Shown here piece after piece: positions 1 to 7,347 of a stretch of 58,587 nt of DNA. Position 1 is the stretch's first letter; each line of letters starts with the position of its first letter. The stretch is taken from contig LDWW01000023.1 of assembly GCA_001045525.1 (NCBI GenBank), positions 1 to 58,587 of the forward strand, in the 5' to 3' direction. Position numbers and translations under genes: made by a program. This DNA comes from Chitinispirillum alkaliphilum (GTDB lineage: Bacteria > Fibrobacterota > Chitinivibrionia > Chitinivibrionales > Chitinispirillaceae). A model generated the notes under the pieces. The model was given only the letters and a program-made list of their open reading frames with translations. It ran no database searches and was not told where the DNA came from.

Positions 1-1612
1 GATGCTTGTCAATAAGGTCTTTATCTATTTGGTTAGTCTCTTCCATTATTGGATCTGATGAATCGGGCTGTTCATTAAAAGTGTCATCGATTCTTAAGGA
101 CTCATCATCCCCGTCTTTTTCTGTTGACTTCTCAAGCTGATCGTAGGGTAGAAGCTCGATATCATCTTCATTTTCAGGTGGTGAGTGTTGTTGGCTTGAA
201 TCGATCCACTTATCAATTTCTCCAGTGACATCATCTCCTGAGAGTTGCTCATTTGTTCCATCCTCTTCGTTTGCAATGAGTTCGGAGTTTTCTTCTGGAC
301 TTTCATTTTTCTCTCTGGTGTCCAAAAGTGAATCGATTTTTGAGGCTACATCATCTCCTGAGAGTTGCTCATTTGTTCCATCCTCTTCGTTTGCAATGAG
401 TTCGGAGTTTTCTTCTGGACTTTCATTTTTCTCTCTGGTGTCCAAAAGTGAATCGATTTTTGAGGCTACATCATCTCCTGAGAGTTGCTCATTTGTTCCA
501 TCCTCTTCGTTTGCAATGAGTTCGGAGTTTTCTTCTGGACTTTCATTTTTCTCTCTGGTGTCCAAAAGTGAATCGATTTTTGAGGCTACATCATCTCCTG
601 AGAGTTGCTCATTTGTTCCATCCTCTTCGTTTGCAATGAGTTCGGAGATTTCTTCGGTGTTTTCATTTTTCTCTCCGGTGTCCAAAAGTGAATCGATTTT
701 TGAGGCTACATCATCTCCTGAGAGTTGCTCATTTGTTCCATCCTCTTCGTTTGCAATGAGTTCGGGGTTTTCTTCTGGACTTTCGTTTTTCTCTCCGGTG
801 TCCAAAAGTGAATCGATTTTTGAGGCTACATCGTCGCCTGAGAGTTGCTCATTTGTTCCATCCTCTTCGTTTGCAATGAGTTCGGAGTTTTCTTCGGTGT
901 TTTCATTTTTCTCTTTGGTCTCTAAAAGAGAATCGATATTAGAAGCCAAATCATCGCCTGAGAGTGTACTTTCAGCTTCGGTTGAGTTTGTATCCTGGGG
1001 AGTGGCCCGAAAATCTAAATCCTCATTGTCTAAGGACTCGGCATCTGACCCCGTAGCCATCACATCCTCGATTTTTGATTCAAGGTCACCTACAGGGGAT
1101 TTCTCCTGATCTTTTTCAGACCTGAAATGGTCTGGAGAGTGTGGGGTAAGTTCTGCATTTTCAATTTCGATGTCAAGGATTTTGAAGATATCAGTTTCTC
1201 CGGAAGAGGGATATCTTGCGGAAAGGTTCTTAACAGAGTCATTTTCCGGGTCAATAGAGAGTAGAATATTATAAAGGTCCGCGGCTTTTTCTACCTGTTC
1301 CTGACGGGCATAGATATCTGCAAGCATTTTAATTGCCACGTGGTTTTTAGGGTCGATTCTGCAGACTCTGGAAAATTCTTCTGTAGCTTTGGAATAGTTT
1401 TCCTGTTCGAGAAAACATCTGCCTAAAATTATCCTTCCGGTTATATATTCAGAGTGCACTTCCAGGCCCTGGGAGCATAGTTCTATGGCATGTTCGATAT
1501 TACCATTTTTTCTGTGTATGTCCGCAACTCGTGAAAAAATTCGGGACTGGGGATTTTCTTCAAGAGTTTTTTCGAGTGATTCGACTTCTATCTCCCGTTT
1601 TTCAACAGCCAT
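1..1612 (-). CDS. TPR protein with acidic tandem-repeat tail (3' end beyond the window)
   Basis: The frame is open from an ATG at 1612 to the window edge (537 codons, no stop), so the C-terminus is missing. A good ribosome site (GGAGG, 6 nt upstream) supports the start. Residues 1-140 read as tetratricopeptide-like helices (short motifs NGNIEHAIELCSQGLE, EQENYSKATEEFSRVCRIDP and QEQVEKAADLYNILLSIDPEN), a protein-protein interaction scaffold. From about residue 215 the protein becomes very acidic and repetitive: a 40-residue unit with the motif LSGDDVASKIDSLLDT and a Glu/Asn-rich linker occurs six times plus a degenerate copy. No signal peptide or membrane segment is visible, so it is probably cytoplasmic. 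The complementary strand also carries a long open frame (225-1109), which is only a mirror of the repeat. The function is unknown. The next gene is a divergent flagellin. Confidence 0.85.
   Translation of the reverse strand, partial: MAVEKREIEVESLEKTLEENPQSRIFSRVADIHRKNGNIEHAIELCSQGLEVHSEYITGRIILGRCFLEQENYSKATEEFSRVCRIDPKNHVAIKMLADIYARQEQVEKAADLYNILLSIDPENDSVKNLSARYPSSGETDIFKILDIEIENAELTPHSPDHFRSEKDQEKSPVGDLESKIEDVMATGSDAESLDNEDLDFRATPQDTNSTEAESTLSGDDLASNIDSLLETKEKNENTEENSELIANEEDGTNEQLSGDDVASKIDSLLDTGEKNESPEENPELIANEEDGTNEQLSGDDVASKIDSLLDTGEKNENTEEISELIANEEDGTNEQLSGDDVASKIDSLLDTREKNESPEENSELIANEEDGTNEQLSGDDVASKIDSLLDTREKNESPEENSELIANEEDGTNEQLSGDDVASKIDSLLDTREKNESPEENSELIANEEDGTNEQLSGDDVTGEIDKWIDSSQQHSPPENEDDIELLPYDQLEKSTEKDGDDESLRIDDTFNEQPDSSDPIMEETNQIDKDLIDKH
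241..960. repeat. Six tandem 120-bp units inside the TPR gene
   Basis: Six head-to-tail units of exactly 120 bp. Units 241-360, 361-480 and 481-600 are identical base for base; units 601-720, 721-840 and 841-960 differ by a few substitutions, most in the last. A degenerate partial copy follows at about 961. Each unit encodes 40 residues in the minus-strand gene, so copy number can change without a frameshift. The identical units suggest recent duplication or gene conversion. Confidence 0.95.
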
Positions 1613-1921
1613 TAACCGCCTCCGCAAATATCCGGTAAGAACAGGATGGTTCTGATGGTGAATGTTACAATCAAACTGCTCATAACCAGTGAACAGTTGT
1701 GTTAAATATTACCACTCATATATTCATTATTCAATAAGACCGGTAAAAGAGTCCACGAATGTTTGTTACTATGAAGGAGCTGGCAATATCATATGGTTGA
1801 AATATACCATTCGGGCCAGGTCTCATAAAAAGTAACGGGTAAGGATTATTCTTCAGGAAATATACTTTATATATACAAATATATAGCAATGCAGAGATAA
1901 AATTAAACTTTGAAAAAAAGT

Positions 1922-1949
1922 TAAAGTTAAAAGGTGGCTGTGCCGATAT
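1922..1949 (+). promoter_or_regulatory. Sigma-28 (FliA-type) promoter for flagellin
   Basis: TAAAGTTA at 1922-1929, a 12-nt spacer, then GCCGATAT at 1942-1949. The FliA consensus is TAAAGTTT-N11-GCCGATAA, so each half has one mismatch and the spacer is one longer. It lies about 145 nt upstream of the flagellin start. The rest of 1613-2094 shows nothing else I can identify. Confidence 0.8.
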
Positions 1950-2094
1950 ACAATAAGGGGGAGTTGGACTTGTCGGTGTTGGTGAAAAAAATAAAATTTA
2001 AGTGTCCCATTAGCAGCGTCGATAATCTTAGTAGATAAAAAACAGTAGGGATTCAAGGGATTGAGTTAAAATTACTCCAACAAGGATGTTGGTT

Positions 2095-3270
2095 ATGCGT
2101 ATTAATCATAACATATCTTCAATGATAGCTCAGGGGTCGATTGCTGGAGTAAATCGATCAATGAGCACCTCGCTTCATAGGCTTTCCACAGGTCTGCGAA
2201 TAAATTCTGCAGCTGATGATGCTGCTGGATTGGGCGTGTCAGAAACTTTGCGTACTCAGGTGCGTGGCATGGGCCAGGCGATGAGAAATACCCAGGATGC
2301 AATAGCTCTGTTGAATATTGCTGACGGAGCCCTTAATGAGCAGGCTGAAATTCTGCAGAGAATGAGAGAACTTGTAATTCAGGCCAAAAATGAGACCTAT
2401 ACTCAAACTGAACGTGACTACATGGGTATAGAATTCAATGCTCTGATGCAGGAGCTTGATCGTATTGCAGAAACAACCAAATACAATAAGATGCAGATAT
2501 TTGCTACCCCGGCAAGCAGCGGTAACAATCTCAATGGTGTATATCTGGATTCTTCAGCGGAAACAGATCCACTCACTGCGAATAAAACAAGGCGGGCAAG
2601 GGATGTAAATGATGGTCCAATAGGTGACACTGACAGAGCTAGCGGGCACCATTTTAACATGATGATTGGTGCAAATTACAGTCAGGAAGATATGGATGCC
2701 TTTGCGGAAGCAACCAACCATTATGGGGCGGGGGCAGCAAATATGCTCACCATTTCCTTTGGGCAGATGGATTCCAATGCTCTTTTCCATATGGCCCCCA
2801 TAAATGCAATGGGGGAATTTGGGTTGGATGGAATGGGGTATTTCGGTGATTTTTCATGGGATCCGGAGACCAGTTTTGGTGACATGTCCATAGAATTTGC
2901 ATTGGGAGGGGAAGCTACAGTTGTAGATAAACTGAACATAATGCTTAAGGTTATTGATGGCGGAAAAGATCTCAGTGATGCAGAGAAACAACTCCTGTTT
3001 GTCGAGAGTACTGACAGTCCTACCGGCCTTGATCGTGTGAACAGAATGAGATCCTACATTGGAGCTATGACCAACCGTCTTGAACATACGCTCAATAATC
3101 TTGTGAGCCAAACAAATAACACCCAGGCTGCAGAGAGCCTTATAAGGGATGCTGATTTTGCGGCTGAAACCGCCACTTTTACAAGAAATCAGATCCTGAC
3201 CCAATCCTCCACTGCCATGTTAGCTCAGGCCAATTCAGTTCCACAGATGGTCCTGAGTCTTCTGGGTTAA
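2095..3270 (+). CDS. fliC: Flagellin
   Basis: Filament subunit of the flagellum, exported by the flagellar type III apparatus. The N-terminal D0/D1 region starts MRINHNI and contains LSTGLRINSAADDAAGLGVS (residues ~30-50); the C-terminal D1/D0 region (~300-391) contains RDADFAAETATFTRNQIL and ends VLSLLG, all flagellin hallmarks. The middle ~140 residues are Met/Gly/Asp-rich and variable, as expected for the surface-exposed part. The ATG at 2095 is preferred over the one at 2086 because AAGGA at 2082-2086 sits 8 nt upstream and the protein then begins MRINHN. It is monocistronic, between a sigma-28 promoter (1922) and an intrinsic terminator (3296). A shorter second flagellin lies at 36349. 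The symbol follows family naming. Confidence 0.95.
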   Translation: MRINHNISSMIAQGSIAGVNRSMSTSLHRLSTGLRINSAADDAAGLGVSETLRTQVRGMGQAMRNTQDAIALLNIADGALNEQAEILQRMRELVIQAKNETYTQTERDYMGIEFNALMQELDRIAETTKYNKMQIFATPASSGNNLNGVYLDSSAETDPLTANKTRRARDVNDGPIGDTDRASGHHFNMMIGANYSQEDMDAFAEATNHYGAGAANMLTISFGQMDSNALFHMAPINAMGEFGLDGMGYFGDFSWDPETSFGDMSIEFALGGEATVVDKLNIMLKVIDGGKDLSDAEKQLLFVESTDSPTGLDRVNRMRSYIGAMTNRLEHTLNNLVSQTNNTQAAESLIRDADFAAETATFTRNQILTQSSTAMLAQANSVPQMVLSLLG

Positions 3271-3295
3271 ACGCTGCGGTTCTTTTCTGACATTT

Positions 3296-3330
3296 ATGAG
3301 TTGAGAACGCCATGTTTTCAACTCATTTTT
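3296..3330 (+). terminator. Rho-independent terminator after flagellin
   Basis: A 13-bp stem (3296-3308 pairing with 3314-3326, one G-T pair) with loop GCCAT, followed by a T run. It separates flagellin from the peptide-modification cluster, which therefore needs its own promoter; I could not identify one in 3331-3411. Confidence 0.85.
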
Positions 3331-3411
3331 ATTGTTGGGGCAGTTTTTGGAAAAACCAATACAGAAACGTATTTTTGAGTGTAAGATTGGTAATTTCATC
3401 CCGGATTTCTT

Positions 3412-4266
3412 GTGAACTCAGTTTATTCAATCGATAAGTTTTCTGTATGTGTGAACGCTTCTGATTTCCTTTATAATCAGCTTAGGGAAATAGTTTCATC
3501 TTTCTGCTTATCTGTCGATTCTCCTGTCTACAATCTTCATGTAAAAAGTGTAAGTGAAATAAAAATACCCTCAGATTCACTAAGCCGAGGAGATTGTTTC
3601 TACACCCAGTCTGATGATCTGTCTTTTTGTCTGATTAGCGAGCTGATACGTTTTGAAATATGTCTGCAGGAAAAAGAGGCAGTTCTTGAGGTTTGTGATC
3701 TCTCCGGACAGGATTCGTTGTCTTTTATCCTCTATGCACTGAAATGGTATATCTCTTTTATAACCATACATGAAGGGGGAATACCTCTTCACTCCTCATC
3801 CGTATTTGCTTGTGATAGAGCTTTTCTCTTTGCAGGAGAATCCGGGGCGGGAAAATCTACGATCTGTTCCATACTCTCATCTCATCCTGGAGGGTTCAGA
3901 AGAGGAAGTGATGAGTTTAACCTTTTGTTCATAACTGATGAAGGTGTGAAAGTCTTCCCAACACCATATACCTCTTCTGCCGGAGACTGCCAGTTCTTTG
4001 GTGGCATGGATCTTAAAAAACTCTATATAATCAAAAAAGCAAGTTATAACTGTACTCATCCTCTTGCTTTCAGAAACAAGTATTACAACTGTCTCAAAAA
4101 CATTTACACAAAACCGGCCAGCTCCTATCTTGCAGAAAAGATGTTTGAAAATGTTGAAATTGCAGCCTGTGCAGTTGACTGCAATGAATTATACTTTGCA
4201 AATAATAATTCACTGAGAAAATTCTTATTATCTGAAAACGGATTAAATTATGAATTGCAGAATTAA
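3412..4266 (+). CDS. HprK-like serine kinase family ATPase (peptide-modification cluster)
   Basis: 284 residues from a GTG start. A clear Walker A motif GESGAGKST is at residues 142-150, after a ~130-residue N-terminal region; IPLHSSSVF just before it fits the HPr-kinase C-terminal fold. The SDE of RRGSDEFNLL (~170) fits the acidic strand after the P-loop in HprK-like proteins. Family knowledge: stand-alone HprK-like proteins occur beside PqqD proteins in peptide-maturation clusters and one kind phosphorylates lasso peptides. Here the next gene overlaps it by 17 nt and encodes a PqqD-like protein, so a role in modifying or handling the small peptide at 5981 is inferred. It is unlikely to be the sugar-transport HprK, since no HPr gene is nearby and the N-terminal region differs. 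Confidence 0.8.
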   Translation: MNSVYSIDKFSVCVNASDFLYNQLREIVSSFCLSVDSPVYNLHVKSVSEIKIPSDSLSRGDCFYTQSDDLSFCLISELIRFEICLQEKEAVLEVCDLSGQDSLSFILYALKWYISFITIHEGGIPLHSSSVFACDRAFLFAGESGAGKSTICSILSSHPGGFRRGSDEFNLLFITDEGVKVFPTPYTSSAGDCQFFGGMDLKKLYIIKKASYNCTHPLAFRNKYYNCLKNIYTKPASSYLAEKMFENVEIAACAVDCNELYFANNNSLRKFLLSENGLNYELQN

Positions 4267-4513
4267 CAAGCAATTATCCATTCGCAAAATTGATGATGAA
4301 GTATTTATATATAACCGGGATAAATCCCTTGTACACGCGTTCAATAAAACGGGTGTGAAGTTTTGGGAAGCTTTGAGCCAAAACATACCGTTTGAAGAGT
4401 TAAGGGATGAAGTTCTGAATGAATATGAAGTTGAACCGGAGCAGCTTAAAAAAGATTTCCAAGATTTTAAAAACCAGTTAGTAAACCTGGGGATTATTGA
4501 GTATCATGATTGA
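4250..4513 (+). CDS. PqqD-like peptide carrier (RRE domain)
   Basis: 87 residues with the PqqD pattern: a beta-hairpin start (LSIRKIDDEVFIYNRDKSLVHAFN), the TGVKFWEAL helix, then helices ending in LVNLGIIEY. PqqD-type RiPP recognition elements bind the leader of a precursor peptide and present it to the modifying enzyme. It overlaps the kinase gene upstream by 17 nt and the radical SAM gene downstream by 8 nt, indicating translational coupling. The natural client is the 55-residue peptide at 5981, whose N-terminus has a YxxPxV motif of the kind such domains recognise (inference). Confidence 0.85.
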   Translation: MNCRINKQLSIRKIDDEVFIYNRDKSLVHAFNKTGVKFWEALSQNIPFEELRDEVLNEYEVEPEQLKKDFQDFKNQLVNLGIIEYHD

Positions 4514-5555
4514 AAGCGCAATTGGTAAAAAACTGGATGCCCTGGTTCAGAGAGGATTTTTGAGATCTGCATGTATTGAACTTACACAGAAGTGCAATAT
4601 TGCATGTGACTACTGTTATTTGACACAAAAGAAACATCAGCTTGAGCTGCCGGAAGTGAAATCAATAGTGAATAGAATTGATGAACTCGGAGTTTTAACA
4701 CTGATGCTTACTGGCGGAGAGATTTTTTACAGAGATGATATTATAGAAATACTAACCCATATTTTTAAAAAAGGGTTTTTCGACATTGTAATGCTTACCA
4801 ACGGAACCGCTTTCACAAAAGAACACCTCGGTTTCCTTTCGGATAACTCTGACAGGTTTACCTCCATCAGGTTCTCATTTTTTTCCCATATTCCAGACGT
4901 GCATGATGGATTCGTAAAGAAAAAGGGGGCGTTCAGTAAAGCCTTAAAATCCGCACAGCAGCTCAGGGATGCAGGAGTAAATGTTAAGGTAATAATAAAT
5001 CTTCTGGAACAAAATGTCGACAACTTCGGAGAAACAAAATCATATTTCACTTCACAGGGCTTTCAGGTAAGTATTGGTATAGCAAAGACTTTTCCCGATA
5101 AACATATTAAAGAGAACTATGAAAGTACAACGACAACTGATTTTTACCGGAAATTTTTCGATCAAATGGATGAAAAAGTACGTAAAGGAATGATGCGTGT
5201 TTATGATAAAGAAACAAAAAACAATAGATTGAAAGAATCGTTGTGTTCCAGCATGTTCGGGATTGCAACTGTTCTGGCTGATGGAACTTTGGTTCCCTGT
5301 CTTGCATTCAGAAATGTGCCTTTCGGCAATGTGCTAACTGATCCGCGGCCGATTACCCGGATTTTTTCAGAATCACCCTTGTATCAGAAATTAAAGAAAA
5401 CGACACGCTCTGATGTGGTATCCTGTAAAGATTGCAGACATGTCAATTATTGCAGGCCATGTCCGGGCGCCATGCTCGAAGAGAATAATTCTTATCTTCA
5501 ACCATGCAGTCAAATGTGTAATTATGTTGAATCACTCCATAACGTCTGCTCCTGA
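4506..5555 (+). CDS. Radical SAM/SPASM peptide-modifying enzyme
   Basis: 349 residues from ATG 4506; a TTG at 4497 in frame would add three. The radical SAM cluster motif CxxxCxxC is at C30, C34 and C37 (CNIACDYC), followed by the SAM-binding motif LTGGE (~68-72). The C-terminal region carries the SPASM pattern for extra Fe-S clusters: SLCSS, LVPCLAF, SCKDCRHVNYCRPCPG and PCSQMC. Enzymes of this build (AnSME, PqqE, MftC, sactisynthases) perform radical chemistry on peptides or proteins. No N-terminal RRE is fused, which fits the separate PqqD protein just upstream. The expected product is a crosslink, epimerised residue or other modification of the encoded small peptide; the reaction cannot be read from sequence. 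Confidence 0.92.
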   Translation: MIESAIGKKLDALVQRGFLRSACIELTQKCNIACDYCYLTQKKHQLELPEVKSIVNRIDELGVLTLMLTGGEIFYRDDIIEILTHIFKKGFFDIVMLTNGTAFTKEHLGFLSDNSDRFTSIRFSFFSHIPDVHDGFVKKKGAFSKALKSAQQLRDAGVNVKVIINLLEQNVDNFGETKSYFTSQGFQVSIGIAKTFPDKHIKENYESTTTTDFYRKFFDQMDEKVRKGMMRVYDKETKNNRLKESLCSSMFGIATVLADGTLVPCLAFRNVPFGNVLTDPRPITRIFSESPLYQKLKKTTRSDVVSCKDCRHVNYCRPCPGAMLEENNSYLQPCSQMCNYVESLHNVCS

Positions 5556-5997
5556 TCCGTATAACAAGTATAAGGCTCTGCTTGCGGATGGCGAAGCTGT
5601 CACCTTTACTTTACAGGGCAGATCAATGGAGCCATATATGAAAGAGGGTCAGGAAATCTCGGTTGTTAAAACAGATAAGCTGCACCGAGGGGATTGTTGT
5701 CTTATTAATTACAGAAACAGACTGTTGTTACACCGACTTGTCAAAACAGGGAAATCTGGATGCATTTTTATGGGGGATAATTCCCATACTTTTGAAATTG
5801 TGGATAGTAAAGATGTGTTGGGTGTTTCGGAAAAATCTACAAATGTTTCAATGCGTAAAATTTTAATCTCCGGTGTTGATCTTTGTGTTATCAGACTGGA
5901 TCAAACTTTTCGCCTTAAAAAAAAATCCATTGTCTGGCGTATCAGAAAGAGAATTATGGCACTTTTATTCAGAGGTTTTTATGAAGAAAGAATATGA
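5524..5997 (+). CDS. S24/S26 (signal-peptidase-like) protease, putative leader peptidase
   Basis: 157 residues from ATG 5524, which overlaps the end of the radical SAM gene by 32 nt; the frame is open further upstream but that part lies inside the SPASM domain and has no family similarity. Box B is GRSMEPYMKEG with nucleophile S34; RGDCCLINY follows; LLLHRLV places His70 where the ER/archaeal-type (S26B) enzymes use His instead of Lys; FMGDNSHTFEIVDSKDVLG matches box E. There is no N-terminal membrane anchor as in housekeeping LepB; the C-terminal ~30 residues are very basic. Its place between the modifying enzyme and the peptide suggests that it removes the leader (inference). Confidence 0.82.
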   Translation: MLNHSITSAPDPYNKYKALLADGEAVTFTLQGRSMEPYMKEGQEISVVKTDKLHRGDCCLINYRNRLLLHRLVKTGKSGCIFMGDNSHTFEIVDSKDVLGVSEKSTNVSMRKILISGVDLCVIRLDQTFRLKKKSIVWRIRKRIMALLFRGFYEERI

Positions 5998-6148
5998 AAA
6001 ACCGGAAGTCTTTACAGAGGATATCAGTTTGAGATTCGTAGGAGCCTGTTGTGAGGGCAGTACTGACGGAATGATTCCCGGACATACTCATGCATTTTTG
6101 TGCGGGCCGGCCTGCACCTATGTTTATGATGATTATCATTCGGCATGA
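5981..6148 (+). CDS. Small Cys-containing precursor peptide candidate (55 aa)
   Basis: The ATG at 5981 has an AGAGG site 5 nt upstream and overlaps the protease gene end by 17 nt, so it is the fifth coupled gene of the cluster. The N-terminal ~20 residues (MKKEYEKPEVFTEDISLRF) are charged and carry Y5-x-x-P8-x-V10, the YxxPx(L/V) signature seen in leaders recognised by PqqD-like RREs. The C-terminal ~35 residues are different in character: Gly-rich, with Cys at 23, 24, 41 and 45 (GACCEG, LCGPACTY), two His flanking Thr (GHTHAF) and a Tyr/Asp-rich end (YVYDDYHSA). This leader/core division is typical of RiPP precursors. I do not recognise the family. No transporter gene is adjacent. Confidence 0.75.
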   Translation: MKKEYEKPEVFTEDISLRFVGACCEGSTDGMIPGHTHAFLCGPACTYVYDDYHSA

Positions 6149-6159
6149 TTCACCAGACT

Positions 6160-6984
6160 TCATTTTTGCCGGGATATAAGCTTTCTGAACTTGTCTTCAA
6201 AACAGCGGAAAGCTAAAGCACAAGGATTTCTCACCAGGGAGCATTCAACTAATAATTGCCGCAGGTTTCGTCGTATACCCGTATACCGTTTGTGGCTCAA
6301 CCTGTTCACAAGGAACTGAGCCCAAAAAAATGATCTTAGTTCAACTGGTAATTTGGTATTTCTCTCTCTTGCATATCTTTTTAACAATGCATTTCCGAAG
6401 GGTTCGATTCCACTTCTCTTCAACAACTGTTGAAACGTACTCCAGCAAAATCTGTTTTGATTTATAAGTGTTTCAATCTCTTCAAATGTGCTTTTCTTGA
6501 ACCGCTCTGCTATGTGTACCAAACTATGACATATAAGAATGAGCAGGGCGTCTTCATTGCCTGAAAGCATCCTGACTTCAGTTTGGAACTCCGCACGGCT
6601 GAACAGCTCTTCGGTTGGGAGGTGAAATCGTTCCGGGCGATTGAGCTGGTGATGGATCTCAAGCTTAACAGCAATGCCATTATGGTCATACGTAAATGCC
6701 TGCTCAAACCGCCACGGATCCGGTTGGTGTTTAGTGAATGAATCATGATCAGAGAAAAATTCAATACATTTTTGATAATCTGCTTCTCTGACAAGCAGAT
6801 CAATATCTGTCATTGACCTGGTGGTAAGATTTCGGGACAGACCAGAGCAGATAAGATGTGCCCCTTTGATGGGCAGATAGTGAATGTTGAGATGCGCAAA
6901 AAATTTATCAAGGTCTTCAAGTACAGAACCATATACGAGTTGAGAAATAGCCCAGTTTTTTCCGCTGCTGGGTTCTCTATTCAT
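6160..6984 (-). CDS. Nucleotidyltransferase family protein (NTP_transf_5-like)
   Basis: 274 residues from ATG 6984, which overlaps the upstream HTH gene by 8 nt; a GTG at 7035 would add 17 residues but overlap more. The pattern fits the uncharacterised nucleotidyltransferase family PF14907: LPIKGAHL, then RSMTDIDLLV with the DxD metal-binding acids, VKLEIHHQL, and the helical second half with ALLILICHSLVHIA. Such proteins recur beside PqqD, HprK-like kinase and S26 peptidase genes in peptide clusters, and this gene converges on the peptide gene with only 11 nt between the two stops. It may belong functionally to the 3412-6148 cluster although transcribed oppositely. An AbiEii-type toxin is a less good fit (see rejected items). 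Confidence 0.8.
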   Translation of the reverse strand: MNREPSSGKNWAISQLVYGSVLEDLDKFFAHLNIHYLPIKGAHLICSGLSRNLTTRSMTDIDLLVREADYQKCIEFFSDHDSFTKHQPDPWRFEQAFTYDHNGIAVKLEIHHQLNRPERFHLPTEELFSRAEFQTEVRMLSGNEDALLILICHSLVHIAERFKKSTFEEIETLINQNRFCWSTFQQLLKRSGIEPFGNALLKRYARERNTKLPVELRSFFWAQFLVNRLSHKRYTGIRRNLRQLLVECSLVRNPCALAFRCFEDKFRKLISRQK

Positions 6985-7291
6985 CACTAACTTGCAAGGT
7001 GCTGTTTTGGTTGTCTGATTTGTGATTTTCGGCACTGATTACCCTATAAGTATGGGTTTTGGAGAGTTTTAGCATTTTTGCAATTTTGGTACCCGGTATT
7101 CCTTTTCTGTAGAGCTGGATGATTTCCTGATTTCTGTCGCTGTGCTTGTTTTGAACAGGGGGAATACCATGTTTTTTTCGTATCTGGTGCACAGCCTGTC
7201 TGCTGATTCCAAACAGCGCCCCGATTTCGCTGTCACTATGATATTTCTTTTGAAGCTTTTCAAGCTGGCTTTTACTGATTTTTTGCATCAT
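6977..7291 (-). CDS. Double helix-turn-helix protein
   Basis: 104 residues from ATG 7291, preceded by a GGGGG site; longer starts up to 7408 add 39 residues with no HTH character. Two HTH units are visible: SDSEIGALFGISRQAVHQIRKKHG (residues ~16-40, split here by its turn) and GIPGTKIAKMLKLSKTHTYRVI (~62-83), both like the resolvase/sigma-region-4 type. No catalytic domain is present, so it is probably a DNA-binding regulator or the partner of the nucleotidyltransferase, with which it overlaps by 8 nt. The target is unknown. Confidence 0.65.
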   Translation of the reverse strand: MMQKISKSQLEKLQKKYHSDSEIGALFGISRQAVHQIRKKHGIPPVQNKHSDRNQEIIQLYRKGIPGTKIAKMLKLSKTHTYRVISAENHKSDNQNSTLQVSDE

Positions 7292-7347
7292 GAACCCCCA
7301 GGTATATCGGTGTATAGTTTGAATATACCTGGAGACCGAATCGTGTA

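Noticed and set aside
241-960. CRISPR-like or intergenic satellite reading of the tandem repeats
   Set aside because: Units are 120 bp with no spacers and lie in one coding frame.
225-1109. Long plus-strand open frame with repeated Ser/Phe-rich product
   Set aside because: It mirrors the acidic tandem repeat of the minus-strand TPR gene; the minus frame has a good ribosome site, TPR motifs and runs on to the window edge.
3412-6148. Lasso peptide cluster
   Set aside because: PqqD, HprK-like kinase and the YxxPxV leader fit, but no asparagine-synthetase-like cyclase and no transglutaminase-like protease are present.
6160-7291. AbiEi/AbiEii-type toxin-antitoxin pair
   Set aside because: The nucleotidyltransferase shows KGAHL...RSMTDIDLLV with VKLEIHHQL, the PF14907 layout, rather than the KGGTxL...R.S.DIDL AbiEii form. 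The HTH partner is a double HTH without the AbiEi C-terminal region.
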